Both the position numbers and the translations under genes were made by a program. Source: Pseudomonas fluorescens (GTDB lineage Bacteria; Pseudomonadota; Gammaproteobacteria; Pseudomonadales; Pseudomonadaceae). From it: DNA of 64,000 bases. Location: contig NZ_LVEJ01000022.1 in assembly GCF_001648775.1 (NCBI RefSeq), forward strand, positions 83,090 to 147,089, written 5' to 3'. Under the pieces are notes generated by a model that worked only from the letters and a program-made list of their open reading frames with translations, made no database searches and was not told where the DNA came from. Below are positions 16,097-23,842 of this stretch, one piece after another (positions within the stretch are counted from its first letter, which is position 1; each line of letters begins with the position of its first letter).

Positions 16097-16669
16097 CTAC
16101 GGTTCGCCCGCGCTCTCCCGCGGGCTTTTTTTTGCCTGGCGTTTGCCGTCGAAGCGATACACATAAGTATCTTGCACACCGTGGCGTGGAGAATGGCGGG
16201 CCTGTGGATGGATTCGGATCAAGCTGAACCCGGCCGCCTCGGCCAGACGCTGGCTACGCGCGTTGGCCGAAGACGTCGTCAGATAAAACCTTGAATCCGG
16301 CAAGCGCCTGACCAATCGGGCCAGGGCGGCGCGCATGTAGCCTTTACCGGAATGCTCAGTGTTGACCCAGTAACCGACCACCAAGCGCTCGCGCTGACGC
16401 GGTTTCAAGCCGATGCAGCCAAGGATGGATTGCCCGTCGGCACCGACGATGAACAATCGGCGCTCACCGGTCTGACTGCTGAACTCATCACGAGCACGCA
16501 GCAAGGACTCCAACGATTGCGCCTCGCTGGTCTGGGGCCGCGCCCACGGCAGGAACTCTGCGTGCTGTGGATAACTGACATTCAGCGCGTGCTGGAGCGC
16601 CTTGCACATCGCCGGATCCGGGGACCTCAACGTCAACGACTCGGCGCCGACGGAAAACGCAAACTCCAT
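16097..16669 (-). CDS. GNAT family N-acetyltransferase
   Basis: This 190-residue acetyl-CoA-dependent acetyltransferase shows the GNAT core: GCIGLKPRQRERLVVGYWV, then NTEHSGKGYMRAALARLV (the Q/RxxGxG/A acetyl-CoA loop appears as HSGKGYM), and SSANARSQRLAEAAGFSLIR. I chose the internal ATG at 16669 because CAGGGAG lies about 8 bases upstream; the open frame continues to 16795 but without a ribosome site. It resembles RimJ/RimL-type enzymes, but the substrate is unknown. Its 3' end carries a plus-strand terminator. Confidence 0.82.
   Translation of the reverse strand: MEFAFSVGAESLTLRSPDPAMCKALQHALNVSYPQHAEFLPWARPQTSEAQSLESLLRARDEFSSQTGERRLFIVGADGQSILGCIGLKPRQRERLVVGYWVNTEHSGKGYMRAALARLVRRLPDSRFYLTTSSANARSQRLAEAAGFSLIRIHPQARHSPRHGVQDTYVYRFDGKRQAKKSPRESAGEP
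16106..16133 (+). terminator. Rho-independent terminator inside the 3' end of a convergent gene
   Basis: GCCCGCG (16106-16112), a 6-base loop, CGCGGGC (16119-16125) and eight T residues form a strong plus-strand terminator. It lies within the last codons of the minus-strand acetyltransferase gene and 160 bases after the DUF6124-like stop. Confidence 0.85.
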
Positions 16670-16836
16670 TGCCCACTCCCTGAAAACACGTCGAAAGCGC
16701 TTATGTAAGCGCAGCCTTCCTATCTGCATGTGCAACCAGCTGGCAAAACTTATAGGGCCTGTCGGTTCAGAACCCGTTTGTATTTTCGCCCGCATCGGTC
16801 AATTCTGTGCTTTGACACCCTTGACCGGAGCGCCCG

Positions 16837-17424
16837 ATGCCGCTGTTGACCCTGCCCTGCCCTCGCCTGACGCTGGCGATACTTGCTCCGGAACAGGCGC
16901 ACCTCGAAAGTGCTTTTTACCAACGCAATCAGCGCCACCTTGCGCCTTGGTCACCGATCCGCACCACTGACTATTTTTCTACCGAACAAATCCGCCGACG
17001 TCTCGACATTCAAGCCAGCGCATTCGAGGCCGGGCTGGCGATGCACTTCGCGCTGTTGACGCCGGACGGCCAGCAGATGATCGGCGCGTGCAACTTCAGC
17101 GGCATCATTCGTGGAGCGTTTCAGGCCTGTTATCTGGGCTATCACATCGACGAAGCCCATCAGGGCCAGGGCTTGATGCGCGAAGCGCTGGAGGCCGGCA
17201 TCGGCTACATGTTCGAAACCCAGAACCTGCACCGGATCATGGCCAACTATATTCCCGGCAATGACCGTAGCGCACAGTTACTGGAAAAACTCGGATTCGA
17301 GCGTGAGGGTTACGCCAAGGCCTATCTGAACATTGCCGGGCGCTGGCAGGATCACGTGCTGACGGCGCTGGTCAATCCGGTCTTCGAGACCCCGGACAAA
17401 CGCTGGTCACGGCGACTGTCGTGA
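16837..17424 (+). CDS. RimJ-like N-acetyltransferase
   Basis: The 195-residue protein is a GNAT enzyme of the RimJ/RimL group, which acetylates N-termini of ribosomal or other proteins. Landmarks are LGYHIDEAHQGQGLMREALE (acetyl-CoA loop HQGQGLM) and ANYIPGNDRSAQLLEKLGFEREGYAKAYL, the latter very close to RimJ sequences. The start codon is GCCCGATG at 16837 with CCGGAG upstream. It is divergent from the neighbouring acetyltransferase gene. RimJ is the likeliest identity, but related enzymes with other targets cannot be excluded. Confidence 0.82.
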   Translation: MPLLTLPCPRLTLAILAPEQAHLESAFYQRNQRHLAPWSPIRTTDYFSTEQIRRRLDIQASAFEAGLAMHFALLTPDGQQMIGACNFSGIIRGAFQACYLGYHIDEAHQGQGLMREALEAGIGYMFETQNLHRIMANYIPGNDRSAQLLEKLGFEREGYAKAYLNIAGRWQDHVLTALVNPVFETPDKRWSRRLS

Positions 17425-17493
17425 GTTTCACAATTTGTTAAGCATTGGCGAAGTATGCTCGGGCCTCCCGCCCCTTCCGGTTGCCTGAAAGCC

Positions 17494-18933
17494 ATGTCGC
17501 GTGCCGCCACTTCGCTGTTTCTCCTTGCCGCCCTGCTGTTTTTCTTCGCGTTGGGCGGCCATCAATTGCAAGGCTCCACCGAAGCCCGCGTCGCCGGGAT
17601 CGCCATGGAAATGCATCTGGACGATGACTGGGTCACGCCTCGTCTGTTCGGTGAACCGTTTCTGGAAAAACCGCCGCTGAGTTTATGGCTGGATGCCGGC
17701 GCCATGCGTGTCTTCGGCGTATCGCCGTGGGCAGTGCGGCTGGCCTCAGCGGTGGCCGGTTTGCTCAGCGTGATGGTGCTGTACGGCATGTTGCGCCGCT
17801 TTGGGCGGCCGAAAATGCTCGCGTGGACGGCGGGAATTCTGCTGGCGACCATGGCCAGTTACTGGAGCAACGTGCGCGGCGTCGGCGAGGATGCGCTGCT
17901 GGCGCTCGGCGTGACGATGGCATTGCTGGCGTTTTTCCAGGCGCAACGGGCATCGACTCTCGGCAACTCGCTGTTGTTCGTTGTCGGGATTGCCATCGCC
18001 ACGTTGAGCAAGGGTGTGCTGGGCCTGGCAATGCCCGGGGTGGTGATTTTCGCGTACCTGCTGGCTGACAGCCTGATGGACAAGCGCTTGAAAATCGCTG
18101 ACTGGTTGCGACCGGGTCTGCTGACAGTGGTTGGTTTGATTCCGCTGCTGATCTGGCTGGTGGTGCTCTATCAGCACGGCGGCGCACAAGCAGTCAGAGA
18201 AGTATTGCTGACCAACAGTGTCGGCCGATTCAGTGGCTCGTTCGTCGAGGCCGGGCACTACGAGCCGTTCTATTACTACCTCGCCAAGCTGCCGGAAGCT
18301 TTTCTGCCGTGGAACATTCTGGTGTACCTGGGGCTGTGGCATTTTCGTAAAGAGCTCAAGGCCAATCGTTACCTGTTGTTCTTCAGCCTGTGGATCGTCG
18401 CGCAGTTCATCATGCTGACGCTGGCGTCGAGCAAACGCACGGTGTACTTGATGTCGATGACGCCGGCCGCCGCGGTGATCGCAGCGGAGTATGCGGGCGT
18501 GCTGTTCGATCGCTTGAAGCAGTATGAATCCGGCAATGGATTCGTAGGCCGAATCGCCCGTCACCGTCAGACATTGGCAGTGGGTGTACTCACGCTGGTG
18601 ATCGGCAGCTACCTCGCCGCCGCGCAGTGGGCGCTGCCTCATGCCGACAAAAAGCTTTCGTTCCTGCCGTTGAGCGCAGAGATTCAGGCGCTGCAAACCG
18701 CAGGGCATCAAGTCGCACTGTTTCAGGCCAACGAGCGGGTCGGTGGCGCCACGGTCTTCTATACCCAGCAAGTACTCAAAGGTCTGGATACCGAAGCGCA
18801 GTTGCGAGACTTCCTCGCGGCCTCGGCGTCTCACGTGGTGGTAATGGCCGGCGACAGCGAACCCGCGCCGCCACTGAAAGTGCTCAAAACCATGATGGTC
18901 GGGCGTCAGGCGTATTACTTCGTCGGTTATTGA
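17494..18933 (+). CDS. ArnT-like lipid-linked glycosyltransferase (GT83/GT39 type)
   Basis: This 479-residue polytopic inner-membrane protein belongs to the ArnT/PMT glycosyltransferases, which use a lipid-phosphate sugar donor at the periplasmic face. The first loop holds TEARVAGIAMEMHLDDDWVTP and LFGEPFLEKPPLSLWLDA, the hallmark of the family. Ten or more hydrophobic segments follow. I prefer the ATG at 17494 (MSRAATSLF) over 17455 because the hydrophobic N-terminus begins there. Convergent PAP2 and Ais-like phosphatase genes suggest lipid A or LPS-core modification. It may not use Ara4N, since no arn genes are visible. Confidence 0.85.
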   Translation: MSRAATSLFLLAALLFFFALGGHQLQGSTEARVAGIAMEMHLDDDWVTPRLFGEPFLEKPPLSLWLDAGAMRVFGVSPWAVRLASAVAGLLSVMVLYGMLRRFGRPKMLAWTAGILLATMASYWSNVRGVGEDALLALGVTMALLAFFQAQRASTLGNSLLFVVGIAIATLSKGVLGLAMPGVVIFAYLLADSLMDKRLKIADWLRPGLLTVVGLIPLLIWLVVLYQHGGAQAVREVLLTNSVGRFSGSFVEAGHYEPFYYYLAKLPEAFLPWNILVYLGLWHFRKELKANRYLLFFSLWIVAQFIMLTLASSKRTVYLMSMTPAAAVIAAEYAGVLFDRLKQYESGNGFVGRIARHRQTLAVGVLTLVIGSYLAAAQWALPHADKKLSFLPLSAEIQALQTAGHQVALFQANERVGGATVFYTQQVLKGLDTEAQLRDFLAASASHVVVMAGDSEPAPPLKVLKTMMVGRQAYYFVGY

Positions 18934-18954
18934 GGGACCTGCGCAGCCCCATAA

Positions 18955-18983
18955 AAAAACCCGCCGATGATTGGCGGGTTTTT
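18955..18983. terminator. Bidirectional terminator between convergent envelope genes
   Basis: AAAAACCCGCC, a 7-base loop and GGCGGGTTTTT make a symmetrical stem with A and T runs on its two sides. It serves both the ArnT-like gene and the PAP2 gene on the opposite strand. Confidence 0.9.
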
Positions 18984-19001
18984 CATTTGATCCGCACGGG
19001 C

Positions 19002-19817
19002 TCAGATAGAGACCTCAGCACTGAAAGCTTTCTGCTCACGCTTGCCCAGCACCGGCACCTCCAGCCGCGCGCGTCCGTAGAAGGCCAACGCCGTCAGCAA
19101 ACACGCCAGCCAGACAAAGATTCCGGCCCAGAAGGTGTGGGACATGTAGTGCCAGCCTTGCAGGACGCGAGTAGTGCCATAAACGAACCCCAGCAACAGT
19201 GAGCCCCACAAGATGGCACTGGAAAAACGCCATTGATAACGTCTCGCCACGAAATACAGCGCCAGCATGGTAAAGCCGCCCGACGCATGACCACCCGGCC
19301 AGCACCGGCCACTACCGGCTTCATGGAACAGTTGAAAATTGCTGTACCACTCGATGTGGGCCATTTTGCCGCCGTACAGCGTGGTCTCGATCGGGCAGTA
19401 AACGCTGGTGTGGGATTTGAGGAAATGGATCACCCCGGTGCATACCGCGAATGCGACCACCACAAACAGAAAATCCCGACGGTGATCAGCGGCAAATCGC
19501 AGCACTGGCGCGACTTTGCTGCGCTCCAGCATTGCGCCGAGGCGCGGACGTTTCTGCGGATTGACCAACGGCCAGATCACCGACAGCAGCGCGCCGATCA
19601 GGGCGATTTCCGCCGTCCAGTTCGGAATGATCCGCGCCCATTTGTGGGTGAGCTTTTCGAAGAAATGGATTTTGTCGAGCGGGAAGGTCTGGGTCAGCGG
19701 ATCGAACAGCAGGTTGCTGAAGGCGATGTCGATTTTGGTCATGTCGAACATCAGGAACACCAGCGCCGCACAGGCGAGCGGAATACCAAAATTGTAAGCG
19801 TAGAAACGGGATTTCAT
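19002..19817 (-). CDS. PAP2-family membrane phosphatase (lipid phosphatase)
   Basis: The 271-residue protein has five or six membrane helices and the three PAP2 signature regions: KSHTSVYCP, WPGGHASGGF, and TRVLQGWHYMSH. These align with KX6RP, PSGH and SRX5HX3D, though here Cys replaces Arg in the first motif and His replaces the final Asp, a variant I associate with LpxE-like membrane PAP2 proteins. It probably removes a phosphate from lipid A or undecaprenyl pyrophosphate in the periplasm. Its start overlaps the stop of the upstream Ais-like phosphatase gene (ATGA), so the two are coupled. Confidence 0.83.
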   Translation of the reverse strand: MKSRFYAYNFGIPLACAALVFLMFDMTKIDIAFSNLLFDPLTQTFPLDKIHFFEKLTHKWARIIPNWTAEIALIGALLSVIWPLVNPQKRPRLGAMLERSKVAPVLRFAADHRRDFLFVVVAFAVCTGVIHFLKSHTSVYCPIETTLYGGKMAHIEWYSNFQLFHEAGSGRCWPGGHASGGFTMLALYFVARRYQWRFSSAILWGSLLLGFVYGTTRVLQGWHYMSHTFWAGIFVWLACLLTALAFYGRARLEVPVLGKREQKAFSAEVSI

Positions 19818-20509
19818 CGGGTGGTCACCGTGCGCCAGTCGGAGGCTTCAATAAAGCCGAGCATCTTGGGAGCCGCCGGGCTGGCAGCGGAAACAAACAA
19901 TGACGAGCCGTAACCCATGTCCGAGGCCGAAACTTTGAGGTCTTTCTCGATTTGCGCCATGCATTCGCTGTGGGTCACCAGTACCAGGTTGCGACCGGGA
20001 ACCTTGTGGGCCAACGCGTCCTGCAACATGCGGCCCCGGCAGTTGATCAGCCAGTCGTCACCGCTGGCGGCATGGTTGAACATGTAACCGGCCGTCTGCA
20101 CCGTGCGCATCGACGGGCTGTTATAGATGTCGGCGTTGTTCAGGCCCAGTTGTTCGAACCTTGCACCGACCGCCACCGCGACACTGCGCGAGCGGTCGGT
20201 GATGCCATCATTGCCACTCAGGCACGCGGCTTTCGAGTGATCGCAACGCTCGACATGGCGCACCAGCACGATCACGTCGCCGTTGGCCCAACCTGCCGCC
20301 AGTGCCTGCGCCCCCGAGGCATTGCCGTGGGCCAGATCCGGCACCGCCGCCGGCGCGAGCAACCACAGGGTCAAGGGGATTACTAATACCGATGCCGCCA
20401 ACACCACCCAGGTGTTGCGAAACCGCGCCAAAAAGCTCAGATCGATCGAGCGTTTGACGCCGAACAGACTCAGTCTCAATTCCACAAAAACCGCCTCGCC
20501 ACTCTGCAT
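19814..20509 (-). CDS. Histidine phosphatase family protein, Ais-like
   Basis: This 231-residue protein has one N-terminal membrane helix (TWVVLAASVLVIPLTLWLL), which directs the rest to the periplasm. The catalytic phosphohistidine motif reads VLVRHVERCDHS (RHV in place of RHG), as in Ais/PmrG LPS-core heptose phosphatases. The second His appears in LVLVTHSECM. The ATG at 20509 is preferred because upstream codons are not family-like. Coupling with the PAP2 gene supports a role in trimming LPS phosphates. The exact substrate is unknown. Confidence 0.78.
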   Translation of the reverse strand: MQSGEAVFVELRLSLFGVKRSIDLSFLARFRNTWVVLAASVLVIPLTLWLLAPAAVPDLAHGNASGAQALAAGWANGDVIVLVRHVERCDHSKAACLSGNDGITDRSRSVAVAVGARFEQLGLNNADIYNSPSMRTVQTAGYMFNHAASGDDWLINCRGRMLQDALAHKVPGRNLVLVTHSECMAQIEKDLKVSASDMGYGSSLFVSAASPAAPKMLGFIEASDWRTVTTR

Positions 20510-20740
20510 CACGGGTTGATTCGATGCGGCGAAGGTACAGAGGCGCGCGTGGGCAGCCAGTGAAACCCATGTGAAAAAAGTCTTGGGATCCGTTGTTACA
20601 AATTCCGTAGGACAAAATCCTTTCAGCTCTCGGATTTGCGGCCGATACAGTCCTGCTAACACCCTTGCTGGCTCAAAAAAACAACAATCTTCCAGCCTAA
20701 CTGACGACTAAGAAACCTAACGTTTCTGGAGGATTTTGTG

Positions 20741-22660
20741 ATGAATAGCTGGTTCGGCAACATCAGCGTGAACATGAAACTGGGCCTGGGCTTCGGCCTG
20801 GTGCTGGCCCTGACCTGCGTGCTGGCCCTGACAGGCTGGACCAGCCTCGGTGGCCTGATCGACCGCAGCAACTGGATGAGCGACATCACCCAGCTCAACG
20901 CCGGTCTGACCAAACTGCGCGTGGTGCGTCTGCAATACATGCTGACCAATGGCGATGAAACCGCTGCACAGAATGTGCAGACCACCCTTGAAAGCTTCGC
21001 CGCGCAACAGCAGAAGCTGATCAATAGCTTCAAGAGCCCGGAAAACGTCAAACTGCTCAAGGAGCAGGCCGCGACCATCGCTGAATACCAGACGTCGCTG
21101 AACAAAATGCGCAATGCCTACCGCACCGGTAACAGCGCCCGCGACAGCATGAGCGTGAGTGCCGAGACCGCGTACAACCAGATCGAATCGATCAGCAAAC
21201 GCGTGCAGCAGATGGACATGAGTGAGCAGCGTTTCGAACAGTTCCAGGCGATCACCGCCGCCAAGGAAGCGTTCATCCTCGCGCGCTACGAAGTGCGCGG
21301 CTACACCGCCACCACCAATGCCGACACCGAGCAGAAAGCCGTTGGCCAACTGGACGTGGCGATTGCCAGCCTCAAGCAACTGAACGTGCATTTCGCTGAT
21401 TCTCAGCAAGACGCCCTGCGTCAGCTGGAAACCGCACTGGTCAACTACCGCAGCGCGTTGATGGCTTATAAAAACGCCAACACCGACGCCGTGCAGGCCC
21501 GTAAGGAAATGACCGATCAAGGCACCGCCATCGTCACCACCAGCGAGCAGCTGTATCAGATTCAGCTCGACCGTCGCGACATCGAAAGTGCCCAGGCGCG
21601 CACCTTCCAGTTGATCAGCACCCTGCTGGCGCTGCTGGTAGGCGTGATTGCTGCGGTGATCATCACCCGTCAGATCACCCGTCCGCTGCAAGAAACCCTC
21701 GCCGTGGTCGAGCGCATCGCCAGCGGCGACCTGACCCAGAACGTCACCGTCACCCGCCGCGACGAACTCGGCGTGCTGCAACAAGGCATCGCCCGCATGG
21801 GTGTGACCCTGCGCGACTTGATCAGCGGCATCCGCGACGGCGTCACCCAGATTGCCAGCGCCGCTGAAGAACTCTCCGCCGTGACCGAACAGACCAGCGC
21901 CGGTGTGAACAGCCAGAAAGTCGAGACCGATCAGGTCGCCACCGCCATGCACGAAATGACCGCCACCGTGCAGGAAGTCGCGCGCAACGCCGAAGAAGCC
22001 TCGCAAGCTGCCGCTGCCGCTGACGGTGAAGCCCGTGAAGGCGACAAAGTGGTGAACGAAGCCATCGCGCAGATCGAACGTCTGGCCAGCGAAGTGGTGC
22101 GTTCGACCGAAGCCATGAGCGTGCTGCAACAGGAAAGCGACAAGATCGGCAGCGTCATGGACGTGATCAAGGCTGTGGCTGAACAGACCAACCTGCTGGC
22201 GCTCAACGCTGCGATCGAAGCCGCCCGTGCCGGTGAAGCCGGTCGTGGTTTTGCCGTGGTTGCCGACGAAGTTCGTGGTCTGGCCCAGCGCACGCAGAAA
22301 TCCACCGAAGAAATCGAAGGCCTGGTCGCCGGTCTGCAGAACGGTACCCAGCAAGTATCGGCCGTAATGAGCAACAGCCGCGCCCTGACCGACAGCAGCG
22401 TAGCCCTGACCCGCAAGGCTGGCGCATCGCTGGAAAACATCACCCGTACGGTGTCGAACATCCAGTCGATGAACCAGCAGATCGCCGCTGCTGCCGAACA
22501 GCAGAGCGCCGTGGCTGAAGAGATCAGCCGTAGCATCATCAATGTGCGCGACGTGTCGGAACAGACCGCCGCAGCGAGTGATGAGACGGCGGCGTCGAGT
22601 GTTGAACTGGCGCGCTTGGGTGGTCAGTTGCAGCAGATGGTCAGCCACTTCCGCGTTTGA
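20741..22660 (+). CDS. Methyl-accepting chemotaxis protein with helical bimodular sensor (McpS-like)
   Basis: This 639-residue chemoreceptor has a first membrane helix at about 11-31, a long all-helical periplasmic sensor at about 32-285, a second helix at about 288-310, a HAMP domain (RQITRPLQETLAVVERIASGDL) and a cytoplasmic signalling hairpin with EQTNLLALNAAIEAARAGE. The sensor matches the HBM fold of P. putida McpS and P. aeruginosa CtpM, which sense TCA-cycle acids such as malate. Ligand identity is inferred. GGAGG stands 8 bases before the ATG; an adjacent in-frame GTG at 20738 is the alternative start. Confidence 0.88.
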   Translation: MNSWFGNISVNMKLGLGFGLVLALTCVLALTGWTSLGGLIDRSNWMSDITQLNAGLTKLRVVRLQYMLTNGDETAAQNVQTTLESFAAQQQKLINSFKSPENVKLLKEQAATIAEYQTSLNKMRNAYRTGNSARDSMSVSAETAYNQIESISKRVQQMDMSEQRFEQFQAITAAKEAFILARYEVRGYTATTNADTEQKAVGQLDVAIASLKQLNVHFADSQQDALRQLETALVNYRSALMAYKNANTDAVQARKEMTDQGTAIVTTSEQLYQIQLDRRDIESAQARTFQLISTLLALLVGVIAAVIITRQITRPLQETLAVVERIASGDLTQNVTVTRRDELGVLQQGIARMGVTLRDLISGIRDGVTQIASAAEELSAVTEQTSAGVNSQKVETDQVATAMHEMTATVQEVARNAEEASQAAAAADGEAREGDKVVNEAIAQIERLASEVVRSTEAMSVLQQESDKIGSVMDVIKAVAEQTNLLALNAAIEAARAGEAGRGFAVVADEVRGLAQRTQKSTEEIEGLVAGLQNGTQQVSAVMSNSRALTDSSVALTRKAGASLENITRTVSNIQSMNQQIAAAAEQQSAVAEEISRSIINVRDVSEQTAAASDETAASSVELARLGGQLQQMVSHFRV

Positions 22661-22688
22661 TCTTCTTACAGCGCTGAAGCCAAAAACC

Positions 22689-22780
22689 AATCGCGGGCAA
22701 GCCCGCTCCCACAGGGTTCTGAGTCGTTCACAGATGTTGTGTTCGACTCATGACGTGTGGGAGCGGGCTTGCCCGCGATT
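22689..22780. repeat. REP pair (inverted)
   Basis: AATCGCGGGCAAGCCCGCTC near 22689 and its inverted copy ending near 22780 are separated by about 40 bases. They are a Pseudomonas REP doublet between the chemoreceptor and higA. Confidence 0.85.
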
Positions 22781-22805
22781 GCGTCAGGCCTTTCACCGTT
22801 TCACG

Positions 22806-23279
22806 TCAAACCACACCGTGCATAAAAAACTCGACCGGCACTTTAAAGAACTCGGCGAATCCCTTTATCTGGGCAACGGTCATTTTTCGCTTGTTATTCA
22901 ATATCTCTGAAACAGCACTCTGGGTCGCAATCTCAGACAAGTCCTTCTGTTTGACGCCTCTTTCCGAAAGCAGAAACGCCAGCGCTTCAGATTGGGACGA
23001 ATAAGCAATCAACACCGTTTCATTCTCGTACTCATAAACCCGATCAGCCACAAACTCCGCAAACCGTGCCGCAGCATGATCCTCGGTGTTTGCGTGGGAA
23101 TAAAGCTCATCAATCAGGGCCATTCGCACTTGCAGATCGTCATCATTTTTTATCGGATCATGGCAGGCAGACAACAACTTGGACAAAGTCGCTAGCTGAT
23201 CGCCCAGCCCCTCAAGCATGGGTGAAATATCGGCTATGAAGGAATCCAGTCCTGTCGCTTCGACTTTATTACGCTTCAT
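22806..23279 (-). CDS. higA: HigA-type antitoxin
   Basis: This 157-residue antitoxin pairs with the HigB toxin gene upstream. The C-terminal half is a helix-turn-helix of the HigA type (LLSERGVKQKDLSEI, SAVSEILNNKRKMTVAQ). The N-terminal half is acidic and helical, and presumably wraps the toxin. I chose the ATG at 23279 because AAAGG lies 8 bases upstream; a GTG three codons earlier is possible. Toxin-before-antitoxin order is typical of higBA. Confidence 0.86.
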   Translation of the reverse strand: MKRNKVEATGLDSFIADISPMLEGLGDQLATLSKLLSACHDPIKNDDDLQVRMALIDELYSHANTEDHAAARFAEFVADRVYEYENETVLIAYSSQSEALAFLLSERGVKQKDLSEIATQSAVSEILNNKRKMTVAQIKGFAEFFKVPVEFFMHGVV

Positions 23280-23332
23280 TGAGATCACCTTTATTTTCGT
23301 TAAACATAAATAGCGTATTTCATTCTGGCCAA

Positions 23333-23686
23333 CTACTTGACATCACCCTTCCACCATTTGTCATATCCGGCATGGGGAAGAATGTCCTTGATATAGATAG
23401 TGCCAGTCTTCGTGTTGATCCATGTAATGACACGGCACTCGTTTTTCTTGATATCAAAAACGTAAATATCAAGCGGACCTTTCTTGCTCGTCAGCCTCAG
23501 CTTCGAGTGAGGGATACGATCAACGTTCCAACCTGAGGCGCTGGCCCAGTCTTGACGAAGCTTCTCAAACGACTCGAAGCGCAGCGATGCTCTGTCGAAG
23601 ATGGTTAGCCACAAGGTGAGAGGATCTCTCCACTGGCCATGAGTCTCAATGGCCCGCGCAACCGCCGCTTTTGTGATCACTCCCAT
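23333..23686 (-). CDS. higB: HigB-type toxin (mRNA interferase)
   Basis: The 117-residue protein belongs to the HigB toxin family, RelE-fold ribosome-dependent mRNA endonucleases. The conserved end HAGYDKWW and the core pattern (LDIYVFDIKKNECRVITWIN, YIKDILPHAGYDK) are visible. The ATG at 23686 starts with the family-like MGVITKAAV. The gene is followed after 53 bases by higA. A palindrome at 23734-23747 lies upstream and is a candidate operator for autoregulation. Confidence 0.85.
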   Translation of the reverse strand: MGVITKAAVARAIETHGQWRDPLTLWLTIFDRASLRFESFEKLRQDWASASGWNVDRIPHSKLRLTSKKGPLDIYVFDIKKNECRVITWINTKTGTIYIKDILPHAGYDKWWKGDVK

Positions 23687-23733
23687 ACAATTTTCGGTTC
23701 TGGAATCCCTACATGCAGCCAAATTATCTCAAA

Positions 23734-23747
23734 TACAGATATCTGTA
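23734..23747. promoter_or_regulatory. Palindromic operator candidate for higBA
   Basis: TACAGATATCTGTA is a perfect 14-bp palindrome 47 bases upstream of the higB start, in a local AT-rich stretch likely to be the promoter. HigA-type antitoxins bind such palindromes over their own promoter, so HigA is the likely ligand. Confidence 0.6.
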
Positions 23748-23777
23748 AAGTAGATATTTTCAACTCCACAGAACAAA

Positions 23778-23807
23778 CCCGAAGCCAAATGTATCAGTGG
23801 CTTCGGG
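23778..23807 (-). terminator. Terminator after the DUF1329 gene
   Basis: CCCGAAGCC (23778-23786) pairs with GGCTTCGGG (23799-23807). On the minus strand it is followed by TTTGTTCT, and on the plus strand by CTTTTT, so it can stop transcription both ways. It lies about 35 bases after the DUF1329 stop. Confidence 0.75.
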
Positions 23808-23842
23808 CTTTTTCTGTCAGTGGTGGACTTAGACTTCGGCCA

